This document shows positions 61,943-64,000 of a DNA stretch of 64,000 bases, piece after piece. The DNA comes from Arthrobacter sp. cf158 (GTDB lineage Bacteria > Actinomycetota > Actinomycetes > Actinomycetales > Micrococcaceae). The position numbers were made by a program, and so were the translations under genes. The DNA lies in NCBI RefSeq assembly GCF_900106835.1, contig NZ_FNNR01000003.1, forward strand, positions 506,381 through 570,380, in the 5' to 3' direction. The number at the start of each line of letters is the position of its first letter. Within the stretch, counting starts at the first letter, position 1. The notes beneath the pieces are model-generated. The model saw only the letters and a program-made list of their open reading frames with translations. It searched no databases and had not been told where the DNA came from.

Positions 61943-63277
61943 TCAGTCCGCCTTCTTGCCAAGGTCCTCAGTGGCCGTCCGGTAGGTTTCGCGAACAAAC
62001 ACCAGAGCCACTAACGCCGAGACGAGACAGCACGCCGCGGTGAAAACTGCCACGGGGAGCCACCCATCGGGACCGGGCCGGACAATGGCTGCGGCGATAG
62101 CCGGGGCAAACCCGGTCAGGATGAGGCCCAACTGGGATGAGATGGCGGCTCCGGAATAGCGGATACGGGTTTCAAACATCTCCGCCACCATGGCGGGCCC
62201 CAGCGGGTTGACCATCCCGTAGCCAACTGACATGAGAACGACCCCGCTGACGAAGACCATCGCAATGTTTGAACTGGAGATGGCCCAGAAATAGGCAAAG
62301 ACAGCTGCTGCGCAGGTAATATTGCCGGCGATGAACACGGGTTTACGGCCAATGCGATCGGCAAGGATGCCGAAGAGCGGCTGGACGCCCACGCTCAACG
62401 CAGCGGTGACGATCGTAACAGCGAGCATGACGCTGGATGGCACCAGCTGTTCTTTCGCTGCATAGGAGAGGCTGAAGGCAGAGAAGATCGACGAGACCAC
62501 TGCCCACACGCCGAAGGCCATGACCTTCAGAACAGTCCGCCAGTGGTCACGAAGGACAACCTTGGCGGGAAGCTCCAAGGCTTTCGAGTTCTCCACTTCG
62601 TGTTTGAACACCTCCGCCTCGGGCAGCTTGCGGCGAATAATGAAGCCGGTCACGGCCACGATGATGCTTGCCAGGAACGGGATGCGCCAGCCCCAGGCAA
62701 GCAGATCTTCTTCGGGCATCAAGGAGACGAGAAGGAACGCGAGCGAAGCGAGAGTGATTCCTGCCGCTGCTCCGGTGTTGACCCAGCTGGCGAAGAAGGC
62801 GCGCCTGTTTGCCGGTGCGTGCTCGAGGGAGATCGTCACCGCGCCCACTGATTCGCCGGCTGCTGAGATTCCCTGCACCACCCGCAGCAATACCAGGAGA
62901 ACCGGCGCGAGGGCGCCAATTGCCGCCGTCGGTGGAAGGCAGCCAATCAGAAAGGTTGCGATGCCCATGCTGACCAGCGTGAAAACGAGCATTTGTTTAC
63001 GGCCAACGCGGTCTCCAAAATGGCCGATGACGCCGGCAGCCAGTGGCCGCACTACGTAGCCAATGCCGATGGTCGCCATGGACAGCAACTGACCCAACGC
63101 TGGATCGATGCCTGGGAAGAAAATCTTGTTGAAAACAAGCGCGGACGCTGCGCCGTAGATAAAGAAGTCGTAGTACTCAAGCGTGCTGCCAACAAAGCTG
63201 GCGACGGCGGCCTTACGGGCATGCTGCCCCGTGGGCGCCGCAACAGTGGCGGCAGTGCTGATGGGACCTGCGGTCAT
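61943..63277 (-). CDS. MFS transporter, metabolite:H+ symporter (MHS) family
   Basis: 444 residues, about 12 spans. Typical MHS beginning A-S-F-V-G-S-T-L-E-Y-Y-D-F-F-I-Y-G, then G-H-F-G-D-R-V-G-R-K between helices 2 and 3 and G-I-L-A-D-R-I-G-R-K later. MHS members (ShiA, ProP, KgtP) import organic acids with protons. ATG 63277 has an ideal Shine-Dalgarno (gaggagatcc); an ATG at 63373 would be an unneeded extension. First gene of the pair with CocE; divergent from the PaaX-type gene. Confidence 0.92.
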   Translation of the reverse strand: MTAGPISTAATVAAPTGQHARKAAVASFVGSTLEYYDFFIYGAASALVFNKIFFPGIDPALGQLLSMATIGIGYVVRPLAAGVIGHFGDRVGRKQMLVFTLVSMGIATFLIGCLPPTAAIGALAPVLLVLLRVVQGISAAGESVGAVTISLEHAPANRRAFFASWVNTGAAAGITLASLAFLLVSLMPEEDLLAWGWRIPFLASIIVAVTGFIIRRKLPEAEVFKHEVENSKALELPAKVVLRDHWRTVLKVMAFGVWAVVSSIFSAFSLSYAAKEQLVPSSVMLAVTIVTAALSVGVQPLFGILADRIGRKPVFIAGNITCAAAVFAYFWAISSSNIAMVFVSGVVLMSVGYGMVNPLGPAMVAEMFETRIRYSGAAISSQLGLILTGFAPAIAAAIVRPGPDGWLPVAVFTAACCLVSALVALVFVRETYRTATEDLGKKAD

Positions 63278-63450
63278 TGCGGATCTCCTCATAGTTGCTC
63301 TGGGAAGGGGTGGAGTGCATGTCTGACCGGTGGCGACGTCGATGTCGGCAGCCATTTTAGTGGCGTGCATCACTCCTGAACTATGGTTGCGTTAAAAATC
63401 ACGTCCGTCAATAAACATGCAAAGTTATGCCGAATGGGTGAGACTGGAGT

Positions 63451-64000
63451 GTGCGAACTACGGGTGAGAAACCAGGACCAGCGGCGGTGGATTTTCCGCG
63501 TCCCCAAAGAGGAAACGCCAGCCAACACGTCCTCGTCACTCTGCTGGCCGAGTTCTGGAGGAAAACGGACCTATGGCTTCCCGCCCGCGTGGTGGTCAGG
63601 CTGGCCGAGGATGTGGGCCTGTCCCGGTCGGCGGTGACGACCGCACTCAGCCGCCTCGCCGCGCGCGGGGTCCTTGAAAATGATGGTGGCGGCCGCGCAT
63701 CGCGTTACCGGTTTACTTCCGCGGCCCGGGAACGGCTGGTGGTTGGGAACCAGCAGGTCACCGAATTTGGGGACCCGTCCGCTGGCTGGGACCACCGCTG
63801 GACCGCCGTGGCGTTCACAGTGCCTGAAACCGACCGGGATATCAGGGAAGCGTTCCGGGCAAGGCTGCGGTGGCTGGGTTTCGCCCCGATCTATGGTGCG
63901 TTATGGTTTTCGCCCAGGGATCTGGTAGCGCGAGTAACCGAGACCGCTGAAGGGTACAACGTGGACGACTTCATGGCTTTCCGGGTTGAGGACGCCGACC
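63451..64000 (+). CDS. PaaX-family transcriptional regulator (3' end outside window)
   Basis: 183 residues visible and still open at the right edge. The N-terminal winged helix is seen as L-A-E-F-W-R-K...L-P-A-R-V-V-V-R-L-A-E-D-V-G-L-S-R-S-A-V-T-T-A-L-S-R-L, followed by R-Y-R-F-T-S-A-A-R-E-R-L and the PaaX central domain W-D-H-R-W-T-A-V-A-F-T, L-R-W-L-G-F-A-P-I-Y-G-A-L-W-F-S-P. PaaX-type repressors respond to aryl-CoA or related ligands. Start GTG 63451 (or GTG 63487); no good Shine-Dalgarno. Divergent from the MFS/CocE genes, its likely targets. Confidence 0.85.
   Translation, partial: MRTTGEKPGPAAVDFPRPQRGNASQHVLVTLLAEFWRKTDLWLPARVVVRLAEDVGLSRSAVTTALSRLAARGVLENDGGGRASRYRFTSAARERLVVGNQQVTEFGDPSAGWDHRWTAVAFTVPETDRDIREAFRARLRWLGFAPIYGALWFSPRDLVARVTETAEGYNVDDFMAFRVEDAD

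Noticed and set aside
1..64000. tRNA, rRNA, integrase, transposase or phage genes.
   Set aside because: None could be recognised on reading both strands; the scar at 54-55.7 kb has no mobile-element gene.

Overview
The window reads as chromosomal DNA of a high-GC Gram-positive actinobacterium, most likely a soil member of the Micrococcaceae (Arthrobacter/Paenarthrobacter type). Reasons: uniformly GC-rich coding sequence, frequent GTG/TTG starts, a mycothione reductase (mycothiol is actinobacterial), the actinobacterial DUF3090/SCO1664 gene set, and many catabolic operons each paired with its own regulator. The genus is inference. No tRNA, rRNA, CRISPR array, insertion sequence or phage gene was recognised.

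Layout. 1-3149: the end of a nonribosomal peptide (probably siderophore-like) operon: NRPS thioesterase tail, MbtH-like protein, two-gene ABC exporter and a phosphopantetheinyl transferase, tightly overlapped. 3178-4626: DJ-1/PfpI protein and a DHFR/RibD-fold reductase. 4743-9944: MFS transporter, M20 amidohydrolase and glycoside hydrolase on the minus strand, divergent from a long Lrp/AsnC regulator. 9966-13830: LysR regulator, serine-rich mini-ORF, L-serine dehydratase and a secreted VCBS-repeat protein. 13844-19639: small housekeeping and hypothetical genes, an SDR/XRE divergent pair and the histidine phosphatase-DUF3090-SCO1664 set. 20169-26003: mycothione reductase, VOC protein, AAA+ ATPase, an epimerase/TetR divergent pair and a second DJ-1 protein.

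26110-42954 is the centrepiece: a roughly 16 kb cyclitol (myo-inositol type) catabolic locus. On the minus strand it runs from a frcBCA-like sugar ABC importer through an aldehyde dehydrogenase, IolD, an HpcH/HpaI aldolase, a Gfo/Idh/MocA dehydrogenase, a LacI regulator, a 2-hydroxyacid dehydrogenase, an IolG-like dehydrogenase, an SDR, an IolE-like TIM barrel and another Gfo/Idh/MocA enzyme to a methylmalonate-semialdehyde dehydrogenase. A second TIM-barrel gene is divergent. Two LacI-type operators 42 bp apart frame the overlapping divergent promoters. IolB, IolC and IolJ are absent from this window, while an HpcH/HpaI aldolase and extra dehydrogenases are present.

43015-53973: a LysR gene with an apparent 2-bp frameshift, an orphan FAD flavoprotein, a PEP-mutase/isocitrate-lyase-like protein, PEP synthase with its regulatory kinase/phosphorylase, and a LysR-controlled PrpF isomerase plus MatC-like dicarboxylate carrier. 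54000-55700 looks like a scar: an SDR without its N-terminus, a zinc-ribbon gene remnant with a duplicated start region, and open sequence lacking a start codon. 55715-64000: an alpha/beta hydrolase, an SARP/BTAD regulator, an SDR/TetR divergent pair, a CocE-type hydrolase with an MHS-family transporter, and a PaaX-type regulator cut by the window edge.

Overall this is an accessory, metabolically versatile region: self-contained import-plus-catabolism modules, most transcribed away from an adjacent local regulator.
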